The notes under the pieces: model-generated | The model's database searches: none | The model's input: only the letters and a program-made list of their open reading frames with translations | Told to the model about the DNA's origin: nothing | Made by a program: the position numbers and the translations under genes | Shown: piece by piece, positions 5,572-11,020 of the stretch | Numbering within the stretch: position 1 is the stretch's first letter | Layout: every line of letters begins with the position of its first letter | Assembly: GCA_016718605.1 (NCBI GenBank) | Contig: JADKCY010000023.1 | Location: 1-12,374 of the forward strand | DNA length: 12,374 nucleotides | DNA from: Lysobacterales bacterium | Lineage (GTDB): Bacteria; Pseudomonadota; Gammaproteobacteria; Xanthomonadales; Xanthomonadaceae | Direction: 5' to 3'

Positions 5572-5705
5572 ACGGCTGGGAAGCGTTCGCCGCCTCGCCC
5601 GGGTGGTTCGTGGTCTGGACCGTCGGCACCGGGTTCGCCGTGGCGCTGGCGCTGCGCGGGCTGGCCGCCCTCGTGGTGGCCTTCCGCACGCGGGGCGGCA
5701 CGTGA
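5568..5705 (+). CDS. 45-residue single-span membrane peptide
   Basis: GTG 5568 to TGA 5705, sitting exactly between its neighbours with GTGA overlaps on both sides, which is the main evidence that it is real. Residues about 12-39 (WFVVWTVGTGFAVALALRGLAALVV) form a membrane span, followed by a basic end AFRTRGGT. It is the only obvious membrane protein in the integration/recombination cluster, so it may be an anchor or superinfection factor rather than a virion component. No homologue is recognised. Confidence 0.6.
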   Translation: MNGWEAFAASPGWFVVWTVGTGFAVALALRGLAALVVAFRTRGGT

Positions 5706-5959
5706 CCGCCCGCATCGACCGGGAGGCCGTGGCGCGGGAGCTGACCGACGTTCTCGACCGCATCGACCAGGAGGAGGAGCGCGCCCGCGAGGCCAGCAAG
5801 CGCGCGAAGGAGCGAATCGGGGGCCTCAAGGACAAGGCGAGGGAGCTGCGCGACGTGCTGGCCGGACGGCGCGGGGTGCAGCTCCCCATGGCGGCGGCCG
5901 TGCTGGAGGAGGCCGCCAAGGTGAAGGCCAGGAAGGGAGACGACCATGGGGGGACGTAG
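5702..5959 (+). CDS. Coiled-coil protein, unknown
   Basis: 85 residues from GTG 5702 (GTGA overlap). Residues about 5-55 form a continuous charged helix with heptad character (REAVARELTDVLDRIDQEEERAREASK-type sequence, then KERIGGLKDKARELRDVL), suiting a coiled-coil dimer. A second helix (LPMAAAVLEEAAKVKARKGD) ends the protein. Its last 14 bases overlap the nuclease gene. Such small coiled-coil proteins are common in early phage operons, and nothing here gives a specific role. Confidence 0.65.
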   Translation: MTARIDREAVARELTDVLDRIDQEEERAREASKRAKERIGGLKDKARELRDVLAGRRGVQLPMAAAVLEEAAKVKARKGDDHGGT

Positions 5960-6308
5960 CAGCGTGACCAAGGGGAAGGAGCGGGAGCGCGAGGTGGTGG
6001 AGGAGGTGCGCCGACGCTTCCCGCTCGCCCGGCGGACCGGGCACCAGCAAGGGGAGGGGGGCCAGCACCAGCGCCCCGACGTGGAGGGAATCCCCGGCGT
6101 GTGGCTGTCCGTCAAGAGCGGGAAGGCGCCCCGCGTCCTCGACGCCCTGGAGGAGGCCGACGACGCCGCCGGCATCGACTTGACCCCGGCCGTCGCCTTC
6201 CGGCGCGACCGTGGCCGGTGGTGGGTGGCCGTGCCCCTGGGCTACTGGCTCGACCGGGAGGCCGACCACTCGTGGCCGGCACTCCCAGCGCCCAAAGGGA
6301 AGCCGTGA
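5946..6308 (+). CDS. Putative PD-(D/E)XK nuclease, Holliday-junction-resolvase-like
   Basis: 120 residues from ATG 5946, with a purine-rich AAGGGAGA upstream. GTG 5964 is an alternative start. It opens with a Lys/Glu-rich helix (KGKEREREVVEEVRRRF), as in Hjc-like and VRR-type nucleases. D45 in RPDVEG and K57 in WLSVKSGK then sit where the catalytic D and E-x-K would be. The usual second acidic residue is replaced by S55, so activity is uncertain or the metal ligand has migrated to another position. A mixed alpha/beta C-terminal part (PAVAFRRDRGRWWVAVPLGYWL) completes the core fold. A resolvase or nicking role on circular or recombining viral DNA is likely given the overlap with the serine recombinase gene, but the assignment is by motif only. 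Confidence 0.6.
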   Translation: MGGRSSVTKGKEREREVVEEVRRRFPLARRTGHQQGEGGQHQRPDVEGIPGVWLSVKSGKAPRVLDALEEADDAAGIDLTPAVAFRRDRGRWWVAVPLGYWLDREADHSWPALPAPKGKP

Positions 6309-7033
6309 ACGCCGCCGCGTACCTCCGGGTCAGCTCCGACCAACAGGACGTTGCGACCCAGCGCCACGCCGTGGAGCGCGCCGCCGCCGCCCGGGGCGAC
6401 ACCATCGGCGCCGTCTACTCGGAGAAGGTGAGCGGCGGCACCATGGCCCGACCGGAGCTGCGCCGCCTCCGGGCGGACGTGGCGGCCGGCAAGGTGGGGC
6501 GCCTCTACGTGTACGCCCTCGACCGGCTGACCCGTACCGGCATCCTCGACACGTTCGCCCTCGTGGCCGAGCTGCGCCAGGGCGGCGCCGAGCTGGTGAC
6601 CGTCGCGGACCCGTTTGACCTCGCCGGCCCGGCCGCTGAAGTCATCGTGGCCGTGATGGCATGGGCCGCCCAACAGGAGCGGCGCCGCCTCAACGAGCGC
6701 CTCGCCGCCGCCCGGGTCCGGGTGGAGGCCGCCGGGAAGAAGTGGGGCCGCCCCGAGCGCCTCACCTACCCGGAGCGGATGGAGATAGCCGCCCGGGTCC
6801 GGGCCGGCGAGGCGATCCGCTCCATCGCCGTCGCCTTGAAGGTGCCCCGCTCGACCGTCGGGCGGGTGGCCGCCCAGGTCAACGCCAGCGACGCCCAGGG
6901 TAGCCACCTGGAGGGCGCCGACCTCGCCGGGGTCCGCACCTACCTTGGAGCGGCCCTGTCCCAGAAACCCCCAGCCAAGCGGCACCCCCGTTCCGGCCGC
7001 AAGGGGGCCTCCGAGCCCCCCCCGTCCAGTTAG
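6305..7033 (+). CDS. Small serine recombinase (resolvase/invertase family)
   Basis: 242 residues from GTG 6305 (GTGA overlap with the nuclease). AYLRVSSDQQD places the catalytic serine at S10 next to R8, DRLTR at 73-77 supplies further active-site arginines, and the long E-helix follows (112-140). GRPERL (148-153) leads into a C-terminal helix-turn-helix (about 159-189, ending KVPRSTVGRVAAQV), so this is the small resolvase/invertase architecture with its DNA-binding domain at the end. A Pro/Lys/Ser-rich tail of about 50 residues is extra. These enzymes make double-strand cuts with 2-base overhangs, resolving multimers or inverting segments. Having it beside a tyrosine integrase suggests multimer resolution of the circular genome, a DNA switch, or an alternative integration route. 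It closes the operon and a terminator follows. Confidence 0.9.
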   Translation: MNAAAYLRVSSDQQDVATQRHAVERAAAARGDTIGAVYSEKVSGGTMARPELRRLRADVAAGKVGRLYVYALDRLTRTGILDTFALVAELRQGGAELVTVADPFDLAGPAAEVIVAVMAWAAQQERRRLNERLAAARVRVEAAGKKWGRPERLTYPERMEIAARVRAGEAIRSIAVALKVPRSTVGRVAAQVNASDAQGSHLEGADLAGVRTYLGAALSQKPPAKRHPRSGRKGASEPPPSS

Positions 7034-7099
7034 GAGACTTACGGGACGGGAACCGGGGGACCGCCCCCGCGCCCCGGACCGCCCGGCCCGCCGGTCTCG

Positions 7100-7135
7100 G
7101 CCCCCCTGGCGTCGTGCCCGGGGGGCTCTTTCGTT
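7100..7135 (+). terminator. Intrinsic terminator after serine recombinase
   Basis: GCCCCCC 7100-7106 pairs with GGGGGGC 7120-7126 over a 13-base loop, and TCTTTCGTT follows. The T-run is interrupted but acceptable in a GC-rich genome. It sits 66 bases after the last gene of the rightward operon. Confidence 0.55.
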
Positions 7136-7209
7136 CGGGGCCACCGGGAGGCCGCCCGGCCGCGCCGAGGGGCGCCACGGCGACGCCAGGGGCCGGCGCC
7201 GGGGTTTTA

Positions 7210-7259
7210 TGCGCGCGTGCCCGCGCGCAAATGCGCCCGCGCGGATGGGCTGATATGGT
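7210..7259 (+). promoter_or_regulatory. Palindrome and extended -10 promoter upstream of antitoxin-like gene
   Basis: TGCGCGCG (7210-7217), TGCC, CGCGCGCA (7222-7229) is a perfect 8-bp dyad. TGATATGGT (7251-7259) is an extended -10 (TGn plus TATGGT) that would start transcription about 30 bases before ATG 7296. No good -35 box is seen. Phd/YefM proteins usually repress their own promoter through palindromes, so the dyad may be its operator (inference). Confidence 0.4.
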
Positions 7260-7295
7260 CGCGCTGGTCATGCACGCGGGGAAAAGGCCAGGAAC

Positions 7296-7529
7296 ATGGG
7301 AGTGCACCGGGTACGAATGATGACGGCGCGGCGCAAGCTGGGCGAGCTGGTGAACCGCGCCCAGCTCAATGACGAGGCGTTCAGGCTGGAGCGCGACGGG
7401 GAGCCGGTGGCCGTGCTGGTGAGCGTCCGCCGCTGGAACCGGACCGAGGCCCGCTTGCGCGAGCTGGAGAAGGCTACCGGAGGCGCCGGGCCCGACCCGG
7501 AACCCGACGTGGACGCGCCGCCGTTCTAG
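7296..7529 (+). CDS. Phd/YefM-type antitoxin-like DNA-binding protein, no toxin adjacent
   Basis: 77 residues from ATG 7296. A second possible start is the ATG pair at 7317-7322. TARRKLGELVNRAQLNDEAFRLERDGEPVAVLVSVRRWNR matches the N-terminal fold of Phd/YefM antitoxins: 'aR..L.eLv.ra' helix, the two beta-strands 'f.leRdGepvAVLvs', and the ending helix. The C-terminal part (ELEKATGGAGPDPEPDVDAPPF) is acidic and disordered, as in the toxin-binding tails of this family. No RelE, Doc or other toxin frame follows; the next gene is convergent and overlaps by 56 bases. It could act as a repressor of the virus's own control region, or could neutralise a host toxin. Assignment to the family is fairly secure, the role is not. 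Confidence 0.8.
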   Translation: MGVHRVRMMTARRKLGELVNRAQLNDEAFRLERDGEPVAVLVSVRRWNRTEARLRELEKATGGAGPDPEPDVDAPPF

Positions 7530-7692
7530 AGCCGTCGCCGTCCGCCGGCTGGCCGTCGGGCGCCAGCTCCACGCGCCAGGGTCCAGACCCCCGCGCCAGC
7601 CGGCGGGCGCGCACCAGCCCCAGGACGCACCACCGCCTCAACGTGACCGGGTGAACGTCGGCCGCCGCCGCCGCCGCCTTCAGCCCCACCAT
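7474..7692 (-). CDS. Small MerR/excisionase-like helix-turn-helix protein
   Basis: 72 residues on the minus strand from ATG 7692-7690 (a GTG three codons upstream is an alternative). VGLKAAAAAADVHPVTLRRW is a typical MerR/Xis-type HTH, and the following VLGLVRARRLARGSGPWRVEL resembles the short wing of the many actinobacterial HTH proteins with the 'VHPVTLRRW...GPWRVELD' pattern. The end is Arg/Pro-rich. It is the only minus-strand gene, transcribed away from the virion operon and into the end of the antitoxin-like gene (56-base overlap of the 3' ends). Recombination directionality factors and lysogeny regulators of this size are common near phage control regions, so either role fits. Confidence 0.7.
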   Translation of the reverse strand: MVGLKAAAAAADVHPVTLRRWCVLGLVRARRLARGSGPWRVELAPDGQPADGDGSRTAARPRRVPGRARRLR

Positions 7693-7775
7693 GTTCCCCA
7701 CCGTGCCCCTCCGCTGCGCCCCGCTGCGCCTCGCATACTGCCAGCGAACCGGACGGGGCGGCAACGTGCGGGCTC
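7693..7775. promoter_or_regulatory. Divergent control region between HTH gene and virion operon
   Basis: An 83-base gap. CCGCTGCGCC occurs twice in perfect tandem (7711-7730). Directly after it CATACT (7734-7739) resembles a -10 box giving transcription near 7746, about 30 bases before ATG 7776. No -35 box matches, so the tandem decamer occupies the place where an activator would bind. The HTH protein encoded leftwards is the obvious candidate ligand (inference). Confidence 0.45.
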
Positions 7776-8120
7776 ATGGACCCGGCCGCCCCCGTCGCAG
7801 TCTCCCCACCCGCCGACAAGACCCCCGAGGCCCCGGCGCCGCCCGTGGTGGAGCTGCGCCGGGGGGCGCCGACCCTCGCTGACTTCTCCGACCTGGAGCG
7901 CGCCACCCGCGAGGAGGCCGCCACCCTAGCCGGCCGCCTCGACCGGCTGGAGCGCCAGCGCGACACCCATTCGCCCGCCAAGGCCGAGCCGCCCCCGGCA
8001 ACGCCGGCCGCCGCACCGGCCGGCGTTGCCGGCCCGTGGCGCATCGTGGGCGCCGTGGTCGTCCTCGCCCTGGTGGTGCTCGCCGTCATCCGGTGGCGCC
8101 GGTCGCAGGTGGCCCGGTGA
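7776..8120 (+). CDS. Tail-anchored coiled-coil membrane protein of the virion block
   Basis: 114 residues from ATG 7776, chosen as the first in-frame ATG after the promoter candidate. The ribosome-binding site is weak. Residues 36-62 form a coiled-coil (DFSDLERATREEAATLAGRLDRLERQR). A Pro/Ala linker follows (68-86), then a membrane span (about 89-105, IVGAVVVLALVVLAVIRW) with a basic end RRSQVAR. It is the first gene of the virion operon and overlaps the next by four bases. The design, a coiled-coil head with a C-terminal anchor, recurs in this genome and suits a protein linking the capsid to the internal membrane. No family is recognised. Confidence 0.75.
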   Translation: MDPAAPVAVSPPADKTPEAPAPPVVELRRGAPTLADFSDLERATREEAATLAGRLDRLERQRDTHSPAKAEPPPATPAAAPAGVAGPWRIVGAVVVLALVVLAVIRWRRSQVAR

Positions 8121-8659
8121 ACGCGGAACCCCTGAAGGTGAGCGACGCCGCCCCGTCGCCGGTCGCAGCCACCGCCGCCCCCTCCGGTCCGGTGGCCGCT
8201 CCCGCCCCGGCGGCCGAACCGGCGTCGCTCACCCCCTACCAGAAGCGCAAGGCGCGCGAGGCCGAGCGCGAGCGCCTGCGCGAGGAGCGCCGCGCCAGCC
8301 GCGCCGCCCGGTCGCCCGGGAAGGCGCCGGCCGCCGCCGCCGAGCCGGCCGCCGCCGAGCCGGCCCCGGTGACTGACCCCGGCATCCCCTACCGTGACAG
8401 CGACGTGCGCTTGCGTGACCTCGCCCTAGCGTGGCGCGTCCTGTGGCGCGTGTTCGGGTTCGTGGCCGGGTTCGTGGGCTACGACCTGGAGCCGCTCACC
8501 GAGAAGGAGGCCGGCGAGGACGCCCGCGCCTTCCTGCCCATCGCCGAGCGGTTCGCCGTGGTGGACCGCGCCGTCACGTGGGCGGCGGCGCCGTTCGTCC
8601 TCGTGGAGCGCGTCGCCGGCAAGCTGCACCGCCGGCCGCCCGAGGCCCCCAAGGCGTGA
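8117..8659 (+). CDS. Virion-block protein with basic linker and helical C-domain
   Basis: 180 residues from GTG 8117 (GTGA overlap). The N-terminal 40 residues are Pro/Ala disordered. Residues about 42-70 are a highly charged helix (QKRKAREAERERLREERRASRAAR) that could bind nucleic acid. A second Ala/Pro linker follows. Residues about 95-175 form a folded helical domain (ALAWRVLWRVFGFVAGFVGYDLEPL, then EKEAGEDARAFLPIAERF). The 'pl..kEa..dA.afLPia.rf' pattern resembles a small domain found beside packaging ATPases in other tailless phages, but that is recognition by memory, not a search. It overlaps the ATPase gene by four bases, which suggests a packaging-vertex partner. Confidence 0.7.
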   Translation: MNAEPLKVSDAAPSPVAATAAPSGPVAAPAPAAEPASLTPYQKRKAREAERERLREERRASRAARSPGKAPAAAAEPAAAEPAPVTDPGIPYRDSDVRLRDLALAWRVLWRVFGFVAGFVGYDLEPLTEKEAGEDARAFLPIAERFAVVDRAVTWAAAPFVLVERVAGKLHRRPPEAPKA

Positions 8660-9297
8660 GCGCGCATGGCACGTTCGGGCCCAGGGCCCACGAGCTGGTG
8701 CTAGGCGTCCCGGGGTCGGGAAAGACGACCCTCGTTCGCGCCCTCGTGGCCCGGAGCGGCGCCCGCCGGGTGGTGTTCTTCGACCCGGCCGACGACTTCG
8801 CCCCGGAGGGTGAGGTCTTCGCCCCGGCCGACCTGGAGGATGCCCCCCGGGAAGTCCTCGCCGGCACCTTCCTGCGCGTGGTGGTGGCCGCCGGCCGCGA
8901 CCCTGACCGCGACGTGGCCGAAGAGTTCGCCGCCGTGGTGGAGGCCTGCCGGTCCGTCGCTGACCTGGGGGGCGTGGTCCTCGTGGCCGACGAGGTGGGC
9001 GACTACTCGCGCCGGGCCGACTCCCACCTGACCCGGCTTCACCGCAACGGGCATCACGACGGGGTGGCCTCCGTCCTCGTGAGCCAATGCGCCACCGACA
9101 TTCCGAAGACCTGCCGGCGGACCGCCACCCGCTGCACCTCGCTCCTCCAGGTCAACGCGGATGACCTCGACGCGCTCGCCCGCGAGTACGGCGACGACTT
9201 CGCCAGCAACGTGAAGGGCTGGCGCCCCGGGCGGCCCCCCGTCGTCTGGACCCTCCCGACCCTTCACCACCCCCGCAAAGAAAGGGCTCTCCCATGA
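8656..9297 (+). CDS. FtsK/HerA-type genome-packaging ATPase
   Basis: 213 residues from GTG 8656 (GTGA overlap). Walker A is GVPGSGKTT at 17-25. Walker B is VVLVADE at 107-113, with D112 and E113. A sensor-like SQ lies at 143-144, and R154, R155 and R159 lie where the arginine finger of HerA/FtsK-like motors lies. The phrase HRNGHHDGVASVLVSQ matches the segment after Walker B in PRD1 P9 and PM2 P9 packaging ATPases and in Zot-like proteins, where the next strand inspects which subunit moves DNA. The protein is compact, with no N-terminal extension. Together with the neighbouring DJR capsid gene it forms the hallmark pair of PRD1/PM2-lineage viruses. A Zot-type assembly ATPase is less likely because there is no membrane span in it. 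Confidence 0.85.
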   Translation: MSAHGTFGPRAHELVLGVPGSGKTTLVRALVARSGARRVVFFDPADDFAPEGEVFAPADLEDAPREVLAGTFLRVVVAAGRDPDRDVAEEFAAVVEACRSVADLGGVVLVADEVGDYSRRADSHLTRLHRNGHHDGVASVLVSQCATDIPKTCRRTATRCTSLLQVNADDLDALAREYGDDFASNVKGWRPGRPPVVWTLPTLHHPRKERALP

Positions 9298-9452
9298 GCT
9301 ACCTGAAGTCGTTCTGGTCCTTCCTGAAGTCCAACCCCGGGAAGGTGGCGGCCGTCGCCGTCATCTCCGTGGTCTTCCTCGGCGGCACCATCCTCAAGTT
9401 CTACAACATGGCCCGCGCCAAGGTTCCGCAGCTCCCCGCGCCGAAGGTCTAA
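9294..9452 (+). CDS. 52-residue single-span membrane protein
   Basis: ATG 9294 overlaps the ATPase stop by four bases and has AGAAAGGG (9279-9286) upstream. Residues 1-16 are basic and aromatic (MSYLKSFWSFLKSN), 17-35 form a membrane span (KVAAVAVISVVFLGGTIL), and the tail is short and basic (KFYNMARAKVPQLPAPKV). Lying between the packaging ATPase and the capsid gene, it is a good candidate for a small membrane component of the packaging or vertex apparatus, as PRD1 P20 and P22 are. This is inferred from position and topology, not from sequence similarity. Confidence 0.75.
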   Translation: MSYLKSFWSFLKSNPGKVAAVAVISVVFLGGTILKFYNMARAKVPQLPAPKV

Positions 9453-9491
9453 GCGCCCACCCCACCGACACCCCGACCAAGGAACCGACCC

Positions 9492-10607
9492 ATGCGCCGT
9501 GTCATCCCCCTGAAGACTCTCTCTCTCGTGAGCGGCGGTCGCGCCCTCATCGAGCTGGACCAGCTCCCCGGCCAGCACTACCTGAAGTCCATCCTCTTCA
9601 CCGTCCCGCTCACCATGCTCCAGAACGCGGCGCCGGCCGCCGTGCTCCCCCGCACGTTCAACCGCATCGTCGACAGCCTGAAGATTGGCCGGCGCGTCGC
9701 GCTGACCGGGCAGGCGCTCGACGTGATGAACTGGCTCATGACGGGCCGTGACCAGTCGGCCACCGCCTACATCACCGCGGGCGCTGGCACCTTCGACCGG
9801 GTGGTGAACCTCGGGCTCAGCTTCTCCGACCCGACCGCCTACGAGCCCGACGACACGGCCGCCGCGGTGGAGCTTTTCCGCGACACGCCGCTTGAGGTCG
9901 GGTTCGGCTCGCTCGCCACCATCTTCCCCAGCTTCACCGGGGCTGGCAGCGTGACCCCGGGCGGCTTCCAGGCGCTCGCCGTCATCGAGAAGGGCGCCCC
10001 CGGCAAGGTCGCCACCCCGGTGCAGCTCGACGTGGTGGACATCACCGCCGACAGCCGCCTCGACCCGGGCGTCTACACCCATCTCGGCATCTTCAAGGAG
10101 GACGGGACCGCCATCACTTCCGCTGAGGTGACGGGCCTCACCGTCATCATCGACGGCACCCCCGTCATCGACAACGCGACGCTCCCGCAGCTTGCGGCCC
10201 TGTTCAACCTGCTCAAGTCCGACGGCGCCGCGCCGTCGAGCTACAGCACCACCACCCCGTTCGCCACCATCCCCGGCGAGAACGTGACCGACCAGCCGGG
10301 CGGCGCCGCCGCGGCTGGCGCCACCATCTCGGCCGAGTTCCTGCCGATCCTCTTCCCGTCGCACGCCGGGAAGCTCACGAAGGCTTGGGCCTGCCCGACC
10401 GGCATCCGCATCAAGTATTCGGGTTCCGGCACCGGCCTCCGGGTGGTGTCGCGCCGGGTGGAGCCGGTCAGCGACGCCCAGGTCGTCAAGGCCGCCGCAA
10501 AGATGAACCTCCGGCCGCCCACCACCATCACGGCGAAGACTGCCAGCAAGGCCGGCGTGGCGCCGGGTTCGCTGGCTGAGCTGGTCCTCCCGAAGCGCGT
10601 GAGCTGA
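9492..10607 (+). CDS. Double-jelly-roll major capsid protein (probable)
   Basis: 371 residues from ATG 9492 with AAGGAA (9479-9484) upstream. It is beta-rich with almost no long helices, as expected of two stacked jelly rolls. The start (VSGGRALIELDQLPGQHYLKSILFT) and the following segment RIVDSLKIGRRVALTGQALDVMNWLM match the N-terminal pattern of PM2-like and other DJR coat proteins: 'G.a.i.L..g..Y..i', then 'i..i.v.ingr....sg..ld.mn'. A second beta domain runs from about residue 190 (TADSRLDPGVYTHLGIFKEDGTAI...), with Gly/Ala-rich loops. The end (KTASKAGVAPGSLAELVLPKR) is flexible. Length fits the family (about 270-400). The virus shell would be made of trimers of this protein, as pseudo-hexameric capsomers. 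Lack of a structure prediction is the main uncertainty. Confidence 0.75.
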   Translation: MRRVIPLKTLSLVSGGRALIELDQLPGQHYLKSILFTVPLTMLQNAAPAAVLPRTFNRIVDSLKIGRRVALTGQALDVMNWLMTGRDQSATAYITAGAGTFDRVVNLGLSFSDPTAYEPDDTAAAVELFRDTPLEVGFGSLATIFPSFTGAGSVTPGGFQALAVIEKGAPGKVATPVQLDVVDITADSRLDPGVYTHLGIFKEDGTAITSAEVTGLTVIIDGTPVIDNATLPQLAALFNLLKSDGAAPSSYSTTTPFATIPGENVTDQPGGAAAAGATISAEFLPILFPSHAGKLTKAWACPTGIRIKYSGSGTGLRVVSRRVEPVSDAQVVKAAAKMNLRPPTTITAKTASKAGVAPGSLAELVLPKRVS

Positions 10608-10611
10608 CCCC

Positions 10612-10953
10612 ATGTCGCTCTGGTCCTCCATCAAGAGGGTTGGGCGGGCCATCGACCCGACCAACGCCAAGGCGCCGCTCGGCTCCATCCTGGCGAAGGG
10701 TCTGGACGGCGCGGGCGCGGCGTTCGGGGTGCCTCCGGGCACCATCTCCACCGGCCTCGCCATGGCGGGCGCCGCGAACGCGAGCAGGCCGGGCGGCGCC
10801 GCCGCCCCGGAGGTGAAGCCCGCGCCCGTGGACCCGCTGAAGGCGGCGGTCTCGCCGTCGTCCCCCTGGGGCCAGTTCGCCACGGGTAGCGGGGGGCTCG
10901 CCCTGGCCGCCGCCGCCGTGCTGGCGCTCGTGCTCCTCCTGAAGCGCAAGTAA
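10612..10953 (+). CDS. Tail-anchored virion membrane protein
   Basis: 113 residues from ATG 10612, four bases after the capsid gene stop. No separate strong ribosome-binding site is visible, so translation is probably coupled. The N-terminal 15 residues are basic (SLWSSIKRVGRAIDPTN). A Gly/Ala-rich helix follows (SILAKGLDGAGAAFGV, then TISTGLAMAGAANASR), then a Pro-rich linker. The end is a membrane span (about 92-110, GGLALAAAAVLALVLLL) finished by KRK. Being coexpressed with the major capsid protein it could tether capsomers to the internal membrane. Its N-terminal basic amphipathic helix is also like that of small phage membrane-active peptides. No family is recognised. Confidence 0.75.
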   Translation: MSLWSSIKRVGRAIDPTNAKAPLGSILAKGLDGAGAAFGVPPGTISTGLAMAGAANASRPGGAAAPEVKPAPVDPLKAAVSPSSPWGQFATGSGGLALAAAAVLALVLLLKRK

Positions 10954-10960
10954 CCCCACC

Positions 10961-10990
10961 GGGCGGCCGGCAAAGCATCGCCGGCCGCCC
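10961..10990 (+). terminator. Strong hairpin after the capsid gene pair
   Basis: GGGCGGCCGGC 10961-10971 pairs perfectly with GCCGGCCGCCC 10980-10990 around an 8-base loop (AAAGCATC). ACCCCTTTCC follows, a weak T-run, so termination may be partial. This would separate high-level capsid transcription from lower-level minor capsid and spike expression. Confidence 0.6.
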
Positions 10991-11020
10991 ACCCCTTTCC
11001 GACTCACCGGAGCCCCGCCC

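Larger units (their letters stand above)
7034..7295. other. Noncoding region after the recombinase operon
   Basis: 262 bases without a convincing gene. It contains a terminator (7100-7135), a GC-rich stretch, a perfect palindromic hairpin (7210-7229) and an extended -10 promoter (7251-7259) for the antitoxin-like gene. It is one of only two long gaps in the window and so also a place where an origin could hide, though no iterons or AT-rich unwinding region are seen. Confidence 0.5.

Noticed and set aside
7100..7260. Short plus-strand frames 68-102 residues in the 7034-7295 gap
   Set aside because: Arg/Pro/Gly-rich with no ribosome-binding site. They overlap a terminator and a palindrome.
8656..9297. 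Zot/pI assembly ATPase of a filamentous phage
   Set aside because: Filamentous Zot proteins have a membrane span and a periplasmic domain. This protein has neither, and it adjoins a large beta-rich capsid gene rather than a tiny helical coat gene.
9264..10973. 569-residue minus-strand open frame opposite the capsid gene
   Set aside because: Translation is low-complexity Gly/Arg/Glu/His-rich and mirrors codon bias of the capsid gene. The plus-strand reading has a proper ribosome-binding site, length and fold pattern.
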